Shown piece by piece: positions 1-9,297 of a DNA stretch of 20,359 nt (the first letter of the stretch is position 1; each line of letters opens with the position of its first letter). Source of the DNA: JALOAF01 sp964501605 (GTDB taxonomy: Bacteria > Patescibacteriota > Gracilibacteria > Absconditabacterales > Absconditicoccaceae). The translations under genes were made by a program, and so were the position numbers. Where the stretch lies: assembly GCA_964501605.1 (NCBI GenBank), contig CAZCTB010000035.1, forward strand, positions 1 to 20,359, given 5' to 3'. The notes under the pieces were generated by a model. It was not told the origin of the DNA. It did not search any database and saw only the letters and a program-made list of their open reading frames with translations.

Positions 1-91
1 GCCAATGAAAGTACTGAAATTTAAAACACCAAACGAGATTTTCCACTTACATACTCATAAAACTTTCCCAGTGTCGGTTTTCACCCTTTAA
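1..91 (+). pseudogene. C-terminal end of an IS30-family transposase (cut by window edge)
   Basis: The frame open from base 2 reads PMKVLKFKTPNEIFH and about 14 more residues to TAA at 89-91. This matches the end of IS30-type DDE transposases, whose last conserved block is NNRPRKxLGFKTPxEVF followed by a short tail. Base 1 (g) would be the last base of a preceding codon, which fits an Arg codon of NNRP. The catalytic domain lies outside the window, so I cannot tell whether the element is intact or only a relic. No in-frame TGA occurs in this short piece. The call rests on about 15 residues and is moderate only. Confidence 0.5.
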
Positions 92-135
92 TGTAGGAAT
101 TAAGAAAAATAAGAGAGATAGATTATTATTGAGAA

Positions 136-390
136 ATGCTAAATTGGTGAAATAATGAACTAGATGTAAAATTTGCAGATAGGCTAAATAGTCTAAAAAC
201 TATGTACAAAAAAGATGAATTAAAAGAAGAAATAATAGATAAAAATTATTTGTTGAAAAAAATAAAGGAAACAGAAAAATATTTTTTAATTCCAGAATTG
301 GAATCAAAAGTTACAAAATTTCATTATGATAGATTAAAAAAAGAGTATCTAGAACGAAAAGAAAAAATAGAAAATCAAAACTTAATCTAA
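136..390 (+). CDS. Small charged helical protein of unknown function
   Basis: I do not recognise this 84-aa product. The frame starts at ATG 136 and contains one TGA (148-150, read Gly). Upstream the frame is open back to a TAG at 94-96 but has no other start. The protein is rich in Lys and Glu, has no membrane segment, and probably forms helices or a coiled coil (DELKEEIIDKNYLLKKIKE). Its last codons overlap the convergent holB stop by 9 bases. It follows an IS30 fragment, so it could be the remains of a gene whose 5' part was lost to insertion. Confidence 0.5.
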
Positions 391-1155
391 TAATCAATAA
401 AATAATAAATTATCCATTTTAACGTTGGAATAAGACATTTTTTTTATTTTTAACCACCTATTTGAGTTTTTAAAATCTTTTTGGGAAATATAATAAGCTA
501 TAAGCTCATCAAGAAATGGTTTAATAAGTCATTTTTTGTTTATTTCCGATAAAAGTGCGTGTTTTTTGTGTATATTAGTATCTGTAGCTAGTATTTTTGC
601 AACAGAAAATAATTCCTCTTTAAAATCATATTTGGATATAAAACCCTTTTGTTGAAAAGGTATAATAACAGATCTAGAAATTACAGTATCAATAATTTGA
701 GATTTGTTTGATGTGGTAGCTATAATTACCCTGTTTGGCAAAGGTTCCTCACAGGTTTTAAGAAAAGCATTTATAGCTCAAATTGTCATCCTTTCAATAT
801 TTTCTATAAGTAATATCTTTTTGTCACCACTGGGAGATTGTTGCAATCGTTTATTTATTTCTCTAGTTCAAACATCTTGGTAATTACAATCTTTAATCAA
901 AGTTTTGTAAGTCTCGTCATCTTTTTGCGCCACCTTGATATTGTGTGGTTTTCATAATTCAAGCGAAAAATCTTTGATATGCAAAAAGTCATTGGCAGAA
1001 TAATTTCAAAGAACTTCTTTAACAATATCTTGCACAATTTGTGACTTCCCAATACCCTGTGGTCAATCTATTATAAAGAAAAAAAGTTTTTTTTCATTTT
1101 GAAAGGACATATTTATATGTTTTTGCAATATCTCTTTACTATGTTGATTTGTCAT
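382..1155 (-). CDS. holB: DNA polymerase III delta-prime subunit (clamp-loader AAA+ ATPase)
   Basis: This 257-aa AAA+ protein probably helps load the sliding clamp at the replication fork. The P-loop is GPQGIGKS near residues 31-38; its first Gly is TGA (1063-1065), which supports UGA=Gly. Next come a Walker B-like LLIENIERM and the delta-prime/gamma signature NAFLKTCEEP...VIIATTS...TVISRSVIIPF, with the SRx sensor-like motif. I see no zinc-binding cysteine cluster, so delta-prime fits better than DnaX, and the protein is short for either (E. coli HolB is 334 aa). Seven in-frame TGA codons are present. The gene ends at TAA 382-384 and overlaps the preceding convergent small gene. A standard-code reading sees only a 70-aa piece. 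Confidence 0.85.
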
Positions 1156-1435
1156 TATAAATTTTGATATAAATATGATAATACTTATCTTTTATGTTTT
1201 TTAATCTAAGTTTCAACAAAATAATATATCCTCTTGATATAATTCACCAAAAAATGTAAAACTAAGTATTAATTTAAATATAAAACTCATCAATTGTCCT
1301 AAAATAAACCTCTACAACTCAGTCAATATAATATAAAAATTATTAAATAAATTTAGTTTAGATTTCTACTTTTTATTGCATTTATAGGTTGAATAATTAA
1401 AAGTAATTTACTTTATTTTTTTGTTTGTTTTAATT
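1156..1435. other. AT-rich intergenic spacer between divergent holB and secG
   Basis: I find no gene here on either strand, even reading TGA as sense. The spacer must hold the promoters of both divergent genes. One weak candidate for secG is TTGAAT at about 1390 with an AT-rich -10 region 17 bases later. Nothing else stands out. Confidence 0.4.
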
Positions 1436-1660
1436 ATGAATACATTATTAATTATATTATTGATATTAAGTGGTATAGTTTTTGTATGATCAGTTTTGCT
1501 TATGTCTCCAAAGTGATGATTGGGTGCAGCAATAGGATGAATGGGAGGAAGTGATGAGTACTGAAGCAAAAAATCTATGGAATGAAAATTAAAAAAAGTT
1601 GCTATAGTATCAATTTCAATTTTTGTAGTAATTGCCTTGATTTTACCCTATGTAAACTAA
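1436..1660 (+). CDS. secG: Protein-export membrane protein SecG
   Basis: SecG is the small subunit of the SecYEG translocon and aids protein export across the cytoplasmic membrane. The 74-aa product has the family layout: an N-terminal membrane helix (about residues 3-22), a cytoplasmic loop with the hallmark LLMSPKGGLGAAIGG, then YGSKKSMEGKLKK, and a second helix ending IALILPYVN. Six TGA codons occur, including both glycines of the KGG pair, and all fall where SecG homologues carry Gly. The gene ends one base before the next start, so the two are probably co-transcribed. It was missed entirely as a standard-code ORF. Confidence 0.9.
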
Positions 1661-1661
1661 T

Positions 1662-3647
1662 ATGCGACTATTCAAAGAAAAAAATACTTTAAAAAGAACC
1701 TTAAGGTACATTTTTTTTATAACACTAATATTGTGGGTACTAACCACAATATATGTGATATATCAATACCTTTGGGCATCATCTAAACAAGTTATTACCA
1801 AATGAGGTACTTTTGTGGAATGAATATTTAATACTACCTCATTTCTTCCATATTTGAGTAATGATCGACAAGGTAGATTTTATCAAGGATTTTTGTTTGA
1901 TAGTTGTTTAGACTTAGAAATAAACGAAGATTGAAAACCAGAATACAAAGACAAACTTTGTCACGTAACTACAAGAGACTACAAAACTTATTATGCTAAT
2001 GTAGAAAGTGGACATATACGATCTGATTGAGTACCTTTTACTGTTGATGATGTGTTTTTTACTTATAATGAAATTATAAAATCAAATAAGTTGTCAATAC
2101 CCTATCTTGATATGTACAAAGATATCAAAGTAGAGATAGAAGGAACAAAAGTAAAAGTAGTATTTAAAAATAGCTCAGAAGATAATACTCTATTTTTCAC
2201 AAATTATATATTACCAAAACATGCATTAATTGATCCAAATTTAGATATGTATCAACAAAGTTTTGCTATAGAACCAGTATACAACAATTGTGCAAAAATA
2301 AAGTCTCAATCTACAGATCAATATAGTTTAATATTTGATCTATCAAATTGTGAAGACACAAATTTATGATTTTATCAAATAAAAAATATAATATCTTTTG
2401 ATAACTTCAAGAACTGAATTACAGAAGGTAATTGATCTATAGTAGATGCTTATGAATGACATGAAAACCTTAAATGATATGAAGAAATAAATTTAGAAAG
2501 CAACAAGTTAGTAACCGCATTTTTCAACACAAAAGACAACAAAATGAAGGTTAGATTGAGAAGAGCTTTATGATGATTAATTATGCACAACTTTTTTGAT
2601 TGAGAAGAGAACGAATATATGAAAAAATATGATAGAGATATATTCAATTATTATCTTTCTACATGAGACAATATAAAAGATTTTATTAATCGTATAGACA
2701 CAAAATATGAACTGTCTAAAGAGGATCTGATTGATTCTTGAGTAGAAGTTTTAACTTGAAAAATAAACTTTACTACAAAGCACAAGACCTTTGCTTTTTA
2801 TACGGAGGATTCAAATCAAAAATTTTTATTAAGATTAAACTTTGATAAGGAATATAAAAAAATAGCTATTCAGCATAATAGTTGAGATTTATATTATCCC
2901 AGCTCATATAATTCAAAGAAAAAATATACAGATTATGGTGTTTCTCCTGAATATAAAAATTTAAATGAAGGATTGAACAAATATATCATTTATAGCATCG
3001 ATTGAGATGATAAAGAACAAATTGGTACTATCAATATATACAACCTATATAAAAAAATAAATAACGATGAAACAGTAAAAGAACAAGTAAAAATATTGTA
3101 CTTTGATAACAACCTATCAAATTATGTAATATGAAAACTAAAACAAATATTTAAACAATATAATATATCAGATAGCTTTATTTATGAAAAGGTAAGTGAT
3201 GCAAATGAATTGGAAGGAAAACTTACTGCAGGAGAATATGATATATTGATAAATACTATAAATATGTGATTAAGCACCGACATATCCAAGCTTTTTTCTA
3301 CAGAAATGGCCAATATAAATCCATCTCAATATACTAACGCAAGATTGTTATCATTACTAAAACAGTACAATGAATCAAAAAATAAATCAAATATAATATC
3401 AGAAATAAACAGTATATATGCAAACGATATGCCAATAGTTGTTCTTGGTAGAGAATATGTCAAACTTAATATTAAAGAACAAACAAGAAAAAAACTTAAT
3501 ATAGATGAGATAAATTTGTATGAATATAACTGGAGAAAAGAAATATATAAAAACTTAAGTTTAACTGAAAATGTTTATATAGACAGAGATAAAGCTAAAG
3601 ATTTAGGTAATTTTTGGAGATTTATAAAAAATCCAAACAACTATTAA
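1662..3647 (+). CDS. Membrane-anchored extracellular solute-binding protein, family 5 (OppA/DppA-like)
   Basis: This 661-aa product resembles periplasmic peptide-binding proteins of ABC importers. Near the N-terminus is a membrane anchor (about residues 16-35, FFITLILWVLTTIYVIYQYL) with no lipobox cysteine. It is followed by the family-5 opening GGTFVEGIFNTTSFLPYL, and by the classic segment RSDGVPFTVDDVFFTYNEI near residues 115-133. The segment KVRLRRALGGLIMHNFFD matches the conserved VRxAL region. About 19 in-frame TGA codons, read as Gly, join the pieces up to TAA 3645-3647. It lies one base after secG. No permease or ATPase gene is adjacent, so the importer partner, or another role for the domain, is unknown. 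Confidence 0.82.
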
Positions 3648-3651
3648 CGAC

Positions 3652-3775
3652 TTGTGTCATTCTGAACCTATCCGTCCGGCAGGCAGGCGTAGTGAAGAAT
3701 ATATTAGAGACAAATAAGGCATTTTAAAACACTGAATACTTCCACTTCGTTTTACTCAGCGTCAACATGAAAGAG
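3652..3775. repeat. REP/MITE-like repeat with imperfect inverted halves
   Basis: The left half begins TGTCATTCTGAAC, contains a G/C-rich insert (CCGTCCGGCAGGCAGGCG) and ends GTGAAGAAT. The right half (about 3733-3772) is a degraded inverted version, GAATACTTCCACTTCG...GTCAACATGAAAG. Elements with this TGTCATTCTGA...GTGAAGAAT form are dispersed in many bacterial genomes, including candidate phyla. It fills the gap between the solute-binding protein and the protease gene, and could act as a transcription terminator. Confidence 0.55.
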
Positions 3776-3805
3776 TAAGTCTAAGTTTTAACTTTAAACT
3801 AAAGA

Positions 3806-4465
3806 ATGTTCTGATTGGGTATAGTAGAAATAATTGATCTAGCTATAACACTACTAATTTCTATATGAATACATGAATATGCTCATGCATATGTTTCTTA
3901 TAGATTGGGAGATCCAACTCCAAAAATACAATGAAGACTCACTACTAATCCTTTGAAACATATGGATCCCATAGGTTTCTTTATGATATTTTTGATATGA
4001 TTCTGACGAGGTAAACCAGTACAAGTTAACCCAATGTACTACAAAGAACCTGTTAAATGAGAATTGATGGTTGCTTTGGCATGACCTGCAATGAATTTTG
4101 TTTTAGCAACTTGATGAATAATATTTTTGTTAATTTTTGCTAAAATTTTTGGTATGTGAATTAACGATATTTTTTTAAGTCAACAAAATTGGTTTATTAT
4201 GTTTTGGATTCAATTTTCTATCATAAATATAATATTAGCTATATTTAATCTAATTCCAATACCTCCACTGGATGGCTTTAGGCTAGTAAAGATGATTTCT
4301 TATAAATTTGCAACTTTTATAGAAAGGTATACATTATATATTTCAATTTTCTTTTTAATTTTAATACTTGGCCCTGCTAGATGATGAGTTTGAAATTTTT
4401 TGTGGACTGTGAGTAACAGTATATTCCAATTTATATTTACTATTTTTGCAAATATTTTTTATTAA
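3806..4465 (+). CDS. Membrane zinc metalloprotease, peptidase M50 (site-2 protease-like)
   Basis: This 219-aa polytopic protein has the M50 signatures. HEYAH (HExxH, near residue 24) supplies two zinc ligands and the catalytic Glu. GRLTTNPLKHMDPIGFF is the typical segment after the first helix. LAGPAMNFVLA precedes a further helix, and NLIPIPPLDGFR is the N/DPxxDG motif carrying the third zinc ligand. It has no PDZ domain, like the short M50B group. Such enzymes cut substrates inside the membrane; the substrate is unknown. Thirteen TGA codons are read as Gly, for example in SIGIHE and LAGPA. ATG 3806 has no clear Shine-Dalgarno sequence. TAA is at 4463-4465. Confidence 0.88.
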
Positions 4466-4477
4466 ATACTTTATTCT

Positions 4478-4538
4478 CGTAGGGGAGATTAGTAATCTCC
4501 CGTTCACAGAAAAAGGTAAGATACTATCTTCCCCTACG
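4478..4538 (+). repeat. 60-bp double-hairpin repeat, copy 1
   Basis: The ends are inverted repeats (CGTAGGGGA / TCCCCTACG). Inside are two hairpins: GGGAGATT-agt-AATCTCCC (perfect 8-bp stem) and AAGATA-c-TATCTT. Copy 2 at 6091-6149 is the same element in the opposite orientation. Related single hairpins with GTAAGG...CCTAC arms occur at 9242-9269 and 9298-9326. The element sits between the protease gene and prfA and may also end transcription. Confidence 0.75.
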
Positions 4539-4575
4539 ATTAAGAATTAAAGTTTTAAAAACAACCTTAACAATC

Positions 4576-5649
4576 ATGATAGAAAAATTACAATCAATAG
4601 TACAAAAATACGAAGAACTTAGAGAACTTTCTGTATCACCAGAAGTTATTTGAAATCAAAAAGAATCTATTAGAATCAATAGAGAAATTTCTAATATGCA
4701 GGAACAATATGATTTAGCTAAAGAATATTTAGCATGTAATGACAACTTAGAAGAAGCAAAAGAAATGATGAATGAAGATGATATAGAAATACAAGAAATG
4801 GCAAAAGAACAAAAGAAAGAAGCTGAAAACAAAATGCAAGAACTAGATGAAAAACTTAAAATTGCCCTATTGCCACAAGATCCAAATGATGATAAAAATA
4901 TTTTTCTTGAAATTAGACCTGCAGCTGGAGGTGATGAGTCGGCGTTATTTGCTGCAGAACTTTTGAGAATGTATTTATCTTTTGCTCAAAAGAAATGATG
5001 GAAGAATGAAATAGTAGAAGAACAGCTAAATGATATATGATGAGTTAAGTTTGTAATGGTAAAAATATCAGGGGAAAGGGTTTACTCTCTGATGAAGTTT
5101 GAAAGTGGTGTACATAGAGTACAAAGAATACCAGATACAGAATCCCAATGAAGAGTTCACACATCTACAGTAACTGTAGCTATAATGCCAGAAGTAGATG
5201 ATGTAAGTATAAATATAGATCCCAAAGATGTAATTTTGGATACCTATGCTTGATCTTCTAGTGGATGACAAAATGCTAACAAAAATCAAACTTGAGTTAG
5301 ATTACATCATAAACCAAGTGGTCTTATCGTAGATATATGAGATAGTAAATCACAAATAAAAAATAAAGAAAAAGCCCGAGAGGTTTTAAGATCAAGACTT
5401 TATCAAATTGAGCTAGAAAAACAACAAAAGGAACAAAAAGAAACAAGATGAAATCAAATATGAACATGAGATAGATCAGAAAAAATTAGAACGTATAATT
5501 TTCCTCAAGATAGAATCACAGATCATAGAATAAAAAAATCTTGGTCAAACATACCCAATGTTTTATCTGGTGAATTAGATGAAATATTGGAAACAATGAT
5601 AATAGAAAATCAAACAATACTTTTGGAAAAAATAGAGAATAATGGATAA
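4576..5649 (+). CDS. prfA: Peptide chain release factor 1 (RF1)
   Basis: RF1 recognises UAA and UAG in the ribosomal A site and triggers release of the finished protein. The 357-aa product has the family length and layout: an N-terminal helical domain, PAAGGDESALFAAEL (about residues 116-130), SGVHRVQRIP, a codon-recognition tripeptide P186-D187-T188 followed by ESQGRVHTS, then the catalytic G230-G231-Q232 with NKNQTGVRLHH. The P-x-T tripeptide marks RF1; RF2 has SPF. The usual middle residue is Ala or Val, so Asp here is odd. Twelve TGA codons occur against eight GGN, and the second Gly of GGQ is itself TGA (5266-5268). An RF1 that does not read UGA fits a code in which UGA is sense. Confidence 0.97.
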
Positions 5650-5694
5650 TTGTGAATTGATAATAGATAATTTACTACTTACAATTAACAATTA
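5647..5694. repeat. Short inverted repeat overlapping the prfA stop
   Basis: TAATTGTGAATTG (5647-5659) and CAATTAACAATTA (5682-5694) pair at 12 of 13 positions around a 22-base loop. The left arm begins at the prfA TAA itself. It is AT-rich without a clear T-run, so it could be a dispersed small repeat or a weak terminator. Confidence 0.45.
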
Positions 5695-5700
5695 AACAAC

Positions 5701-6069
5701 ATGACTAAAATTAGAAATAAATTAAAGCATAGTAAAAATGTACTTATGAGATTTTCTCATTATGTTTTTTTGAAAATTAGAAGAACACCAAGAGTAATAA
5801 GATATACACTAGCTATAATATTTTTTGTTTTATGATGACTATTCCTCCCTAATCCATTATTACCGTGACGATTAATGATTCTGATTGGTATAGGTATATT
5901 TTTACCATGATTGCAATATAAATATATATGAAGACATTTTAAATCAGATAATATGAAAAAAATAGAGGAAGGTGTAATATCAAACATTGAAATAGCCTTA
6001 AATACTAATCCAAGATGGTATCACAAGTATAAATCCAAAATCAAAAAAATATGGAAACGATTTAAGTAA
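5701..6069 (+). CDS. Small two-helix membrane protein, unknown function
   Basis: The 122-aa product has a basic N-terminus and two closely spaced hydrophobic segments (about residues 36-52 and 60-76), with LFLPNPLLPGRLMILIGIGIFLPG between and within them. A basic C-terminal tail ends WKRFK. The Pro/Gly-rich hairpin resembles small PGPGW-type transmembrane proteins, but the diagnostic PGPGW is not clearly there, so I assign no family. Several TGA codons are read as Gly (for example VLGGLF). It starts 51 bases after prfA on the same strand and is probably co-transcribed with it. Confidence 0.7.
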
Positions 6070-6090
6070 AATCTATATCAGCATACTATT

Positions 6091-6149
6091 GTAGGGGAAG
6101 GTAATATCTTCACATTTTTTAGAATGGGAGATTAATAATCTCCCCTACG
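6091..6149 (-). repeat. 60-bp double-hairpin repeat, copy 2 (inverted)
   Basis: This copy is inverted relative to the one at 4478-4538: GTAGGGGAAGGTAATATCTT, then a T-rich middle, then GGGAGATT-aat-AATCTCCCCTACG. Both hairpins are kept. The one change in the small stem (A to G) gives a G-U pair, so pairing is preserved. Together the two copies bracket prfA and the gene after it. Confidence 0.75.
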
Positions 6150-6173
6150 CAAATGGGAAATTAAAGTATTAAA

Positions 6174-6225
6174 AAAACCTCACCATATCCTTCACTTCGT
6201 TCAAGGATGACAGGTGGGGTTTTTT
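6174..6225. terminator. Bidirectional intrinsic terminator
   Basis: AAAAACCTCACC pairs with GGTGGGGTTTTT (one wobble pair) around an inner stem ATCCTT/AAGGAT. A T-run follows on the plus strand, and the matching A-run gives a T-run on the minus strand. It lies between the convergent ends of the 5701 gene and fusA and can serve both. The loop CACTTCGTTC resembles part of the repeat at 3652-3775. Confidence 0.8.
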
Positions 6226-6244
6226 ATATTTGATTTTATAATAA

Positions 6245-8353
6245 TTATTCTTCGTCCATAGCTTTAACTTTACCAGCTCTTTCATCAATAATTTGTTGTT
6301 GTATAGCATCTGGTACTTTTTCATATGAACCAAATTCCATAGAAAAGTTGGCTCTACCTTGAGTATTAGATCTAAGATCTGTAGCATAACCAAACATCTC
6401 AGCCAAAGGCACTTTAGCTCTAATAACCGTAGCATTTCATCTTTGATCTTGTCATTGAATCATTCCTCTTCTAGAAGAAAGATCTCACATTACATCTCAC
6501 ATATAATCATCTGGTGTAGTAATTTCTACATCCATAATTGGCTCTAAGATACAAGCTCCAGCTTCTGGTTTTGAGAAAGCATCTTTAAAGGCTTTAAATG
6601 TTGCTATTTTAAATGCAACTTCAGACGAATCCACATCATGAAAAGAACCATCATATGGTACAACTTTAAGATCTATAATAGGATATCCAGCTAAAAGACC
6701 TTGAGCCATTGTTTCTTTTGCTCACTTGTCGATAGCAGGTATAAACTCATTTGGTATTACTCATCATTTAATCTCTGGTTGAAATTCATAGTTTTTTTCT
6801 TCAGATCTTTCAAGTCTCAATACAACGTGTCCATATTGTCCTCTACCTCATGTTTGTCTTTTGAATACTCATTCTCATTTTGCTGGGAAGTTCATAATAG
6901 TTTCTCTATATGCTACCTGCGGTTTACCAGTACTTACTTCTACTTTATGCTCCCTTCTTAATCTATCTACAATAATATCTAAATGTAATTCTCACATACC
7001 AGCTATAATAGTTTGACCAGATTCTTCATCAGAATGAGCTCTAAAAGATGGATCTTCATACATCAACTTTGCAAGAGCCATTCATAATTTTTCTTGATCA
7101 CTTTTGGTTTTGGGTTCTATAGAAATATTTATTACTGGTTCTGGGAATATCATGTTTTCTAATACTACAGGTTGCTTTAAATCACACAATGTGTTACCTG
7201 TTCTTGTATCCTTAAGTCACAAAAAAGCACATATATGTCATGCATGTATTTCAGAGATTTCTTCTCTTTTATTGGCATGCATAAGTAAAAGTCTTCCTAC
7301 TCTTTCCTTTTGTCATGTGATTGGATTTAACAAAGAATCTCAAGATTTAATAACTCCAGAATATACTCTGACAAAAGTTAAAGTACCAACAAATGGATCT
7401 GTAGCTATTTTAAAAGCTATAGCTGAAACTGGTTCATCAGAGTTTGGTTTTCTTTCTATTTTCTTTTCTAAATCATCTGGGTCTGTACCAACTACAGCTC
7501 CTCTATCCAATGGATTTGGTAAATAATTTACTACGGCATCAAGCATAAGTTGAACTCATGAGTTTTTTAAAGCTGTACCACAATATATTGGATATAGTTC
7601 ATTTTGTATTACTCATTTTCTAATGGCCCTGATAATCAATTCGTTTGAAATTTCTCATCATTCTAAAAATGCATCAGCCAATTCATCATCAAACATGGTA
7701 GCAGCATCTATCATTTTTTCTCTATATTCTGCTGCTTTATCTTTTAATTCATCTGGTATTTCATGTTCTTTTACTTCTGATCACATGGTTCATTCAAAAG
7801 TATACATTTTCATAGAAAGTAAATCTACAATACCTTTGAAATCTTCTGCTTGACCGTATGGTAATTGACATACAACTCATTTGTCTGTTAATTTTGTTTT
7901 TATACTTTCTACAGACATATCAAAATCAGCACCCATTTTGTCCATTTTGTTTACAAATGCCATCCTAGGAACATTATATTTATCAGCTTGTCTTCGTACT
8001 GTCTCTGATTGCGGTTCTACTCATTGAGAACCATCAAAAACTGCTACAGCACCATCCAATACTCTCAAAGATCTTTCTACTTCTATAGTAAAATCTACGT
8101 GACCTGGAGTATCAATAATGTTGATATGATGATCTTTTCGAAAACAAGTAGTAGCAGCAGAAGTAATTGTAATACCTCTCTCTTTTTCTTGTTCCATCCA
8201 ATCCATATCTGCAGCTCAGTCATGAGTTTCTCAGATCTTGTGTTTTTTACCTGTATAATAAAGTACCCTTTCAGTAACTGTAGTTTTACCAGCATCGATA
8301 TGAGCCATAATACCAATGTTTCTTACATTGTCCAAAGATTTTGCTTGTGCCAT
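6245..8353 (-). CDS. fusA: Elongation factor G
   Basis: EF-G is the GTPase that drives tRNA-mRNA translocation on the ribosome. The 702-aa product is full length (E. coli 704 aa). GTPase motifs are G1 AHIDAGKTT (near residue 17), switch segment RGITITSAATT, G3 DTPGH and G4 NKMD. The domain-IV segment TGGRGQYGHVVL and the domain-V segment GDVMGDLSSRRGMIQG are also present. I count 26 in-frame TGA codons and no other stop before TAA. They fall at conserved glycines: both in KIGETHDGAADMDW, GSQGVEPQSETV and TGGRGQYG. The gene stands alone here, without rpsL, rpsG or tuf beside it. Several standard-code ORFs on both strands across this stretch are fragments or shadows of it. Confidence 0.98.
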
Positions 8354-8414
8354 TCTTTTAAGATTTAAATTATTAAAATTTTAAATATTGCAAAAATTTG
8401 CAGTGTTGTCGCTT

Positions 8415-8442
8415 TTTATACAGAATAGACAATGATTTTCAA
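8415..8442 (-). promoter_or_regulatory. Sigma70-type promoter for fusA
   Basis: On the minus strand, TTGAAA (8442-8437) is followed after 16 bases by TATAAA (8420-8415). Transcription would start about 55 bases before the fusA ATG at 8353. The placement and match are good, but there is no experimental support. Confidence 0.55.
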
Positions 8443-8466
8443 GTGTATTTTATTTTTGATAATTAT

Positions 8467-8494
8467 TTGACATTTTTGTTTATTTCTTTATAGT
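8467..8494 (+). promoter_or_regulatory. Sigma70-type promoter for the 8534 gene
   Basis: TTGACA (8467-8472) and TATAGT (8489-8494) are separated by 16 bases, about 33 bases before ATG 8534 once the start site is allowed for. It diverges from the fusA promoter in the same spacer. Confidence 0.6.
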
Positions 8495-8533
8495 ACTAAA
8501 GTTAATATTAACAAAAATAAAAAATTATTGCTT

Positions 8534-8851
8534 ATGAAAAATTTAAAATCAGAACAAAAAAGAACTTTTGCAGATGGTATTTCAGAAAACAACTCTGTAC
8601 TTGATGTTAATCTTACTTTGTTTGCTATAGCAAACTTGAGTAACAACACTACAAAAAAAGTGAAAAAAGATCTCGTTGTGAATGAGATGAATAAAGTTCA
8701 AAAAGAATTAATAAACATGGAAACAGAAGATGGAGCTGTGTTTGATTATATCTTTACTGAACTTGAAGAAAAAAATTTAATTGATACCGAAACACATAAG
8801 GTATCGCTAACTAATGAGACCGTTAAAAAAATTAAAGAAAAGTATTTATAA
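8534..8851 (+). CDS. Small Lys/Glu-rich protein of unknown function
   Basis: I do not recognise this 105-aa protein. ATG 8534 is preferred over a TTG six bases upstream. It is charged, soluble in appearance, with no signal peptide or membrane segment, and likely mostly helical (VVNEMNKVQKELINME; FTELEEKNLIDTE; VKKIKEKYL). It is the only sizeable gene here with no in-frame TGA, but it has only two glycines, so this means little. A clear promoter precedes it and a strong hairpin terminator follows, which makes it a single-gene transcript and argues that it is real. Confidence 0.7.
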   Translation: MKNLKSEQKRTFADGISENNSVLDVNLTLFAIANLSNNTTKKVKKDLVVNEMNKVQKELINMETEDGAVFDYIFTELEEKNLIDTETHKVSLTNETVKKIKEKYL

Positions 8852-8860
8852 GTCTTATTA

Positions 8861-8898
8861 AAAAATCCGAACTGATTTCAGTTTCGGATTTTTTTTAT
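8861..8898. terminator. Bidirectional intrinsic terminator
   Basis: AAAAATCCGAA-CTG pairs with CAG-TTTCGGATTTTT across a 4-base loop with one bulged T. It is followed by a T-run on plus and, read from minus, ends with an A-run complement. It lies between the convergent ends of the 8534 gene and gatC and suits both. Confidence 0.85.
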
Positions 8899-8907
8899 TT
8901 TAAATAT

Positions 8908-9195
8908 TTAACTCAATACTGATTTGATTACTATAGAATTATTGATTACTTCATGTTGTACATTGTCTATTAATTCCTTTTTGTTTGGGAAGTCTTGTGG
9001 TCAATCTAGTACTCTAAGTGTGTTTTCTAATTGCGAATCCTCTATCACATCAGATATATCAACTTTTGATAATTCATCTAATTTTGATATCACGGGTTCT
9101 AATTTTTTTAAAAATTCTTCTTGTCATGATTGGTTAAGATTTATATTTGCTAATTTTTGTAGATGCTCTAATTGTTTCTTAGATAATTCTGTCAT
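8908..9195 (-). CDS. gatC: Asp/Glu-tRNA amidotransferase subunit C
   Basis: GatC is the small scaffold subunit of GatCAB, which converts mischarged Glu-tRNA(Gln) or Asp-tRNA(Asn) to the correct amide form. The 95-aa product has the family pattern: QLEHLQKLANINL, then EEFLKKLEPVISKLDELSKVDISDV, and a C-terminal segment with L-R-x-D (LRVLDGPQ) and a short tail. Length is typical (about 95 aa). Two TGA codons are read as Gly (SGQEE and DGPQD). gatA and gatB are not adjacent in the window. A TATAAT at 9210-9205 lies only nine bases before the ATG, so the message could be almost leaderless. Confidence 0.85.
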
Positions 9196-9241
9196 TCAAT
9201 TCTAATTATAAGTATAAAGATGTTTTTATTTTTGACTGTGT

Positions 9242-9269
9242 GTAAGGGCGATTGGTAATCGCCCCTACG
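9242..9269. repeat. Hairpin repeat with GTAAGG/CCTACG ends
   Basis: AGGGCGATT-ggt-AATCGCCCCT forms a strong stem of eight or more pairs. The outer bases resemble the ends of the repeats at 4478 and 6091, so it is probably a one-hairpin relative of them. It lies upstream of gatC (minus strand). Confidence 0.65.
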
Positions 9270-9297
9270 TCGAGAAATTATTTCACAACAACTTTGT

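Noticed and set aside
1662..3647. A decayed pseudogene broken by many stops
   Set aside because: All breaks are TGA, never TAA or TAG, and the frame is kept over 661 codons with family motifs intact.
6169..8368. Several ORFs of 60-140 aa on both strands between 6169 and 8368
   Set aside because: They are fragments of fusA cut at in-frame TGA codons, or shadows in other frames; the continuous minus-strand frame with TGA as Gly gives full-length EF-G.
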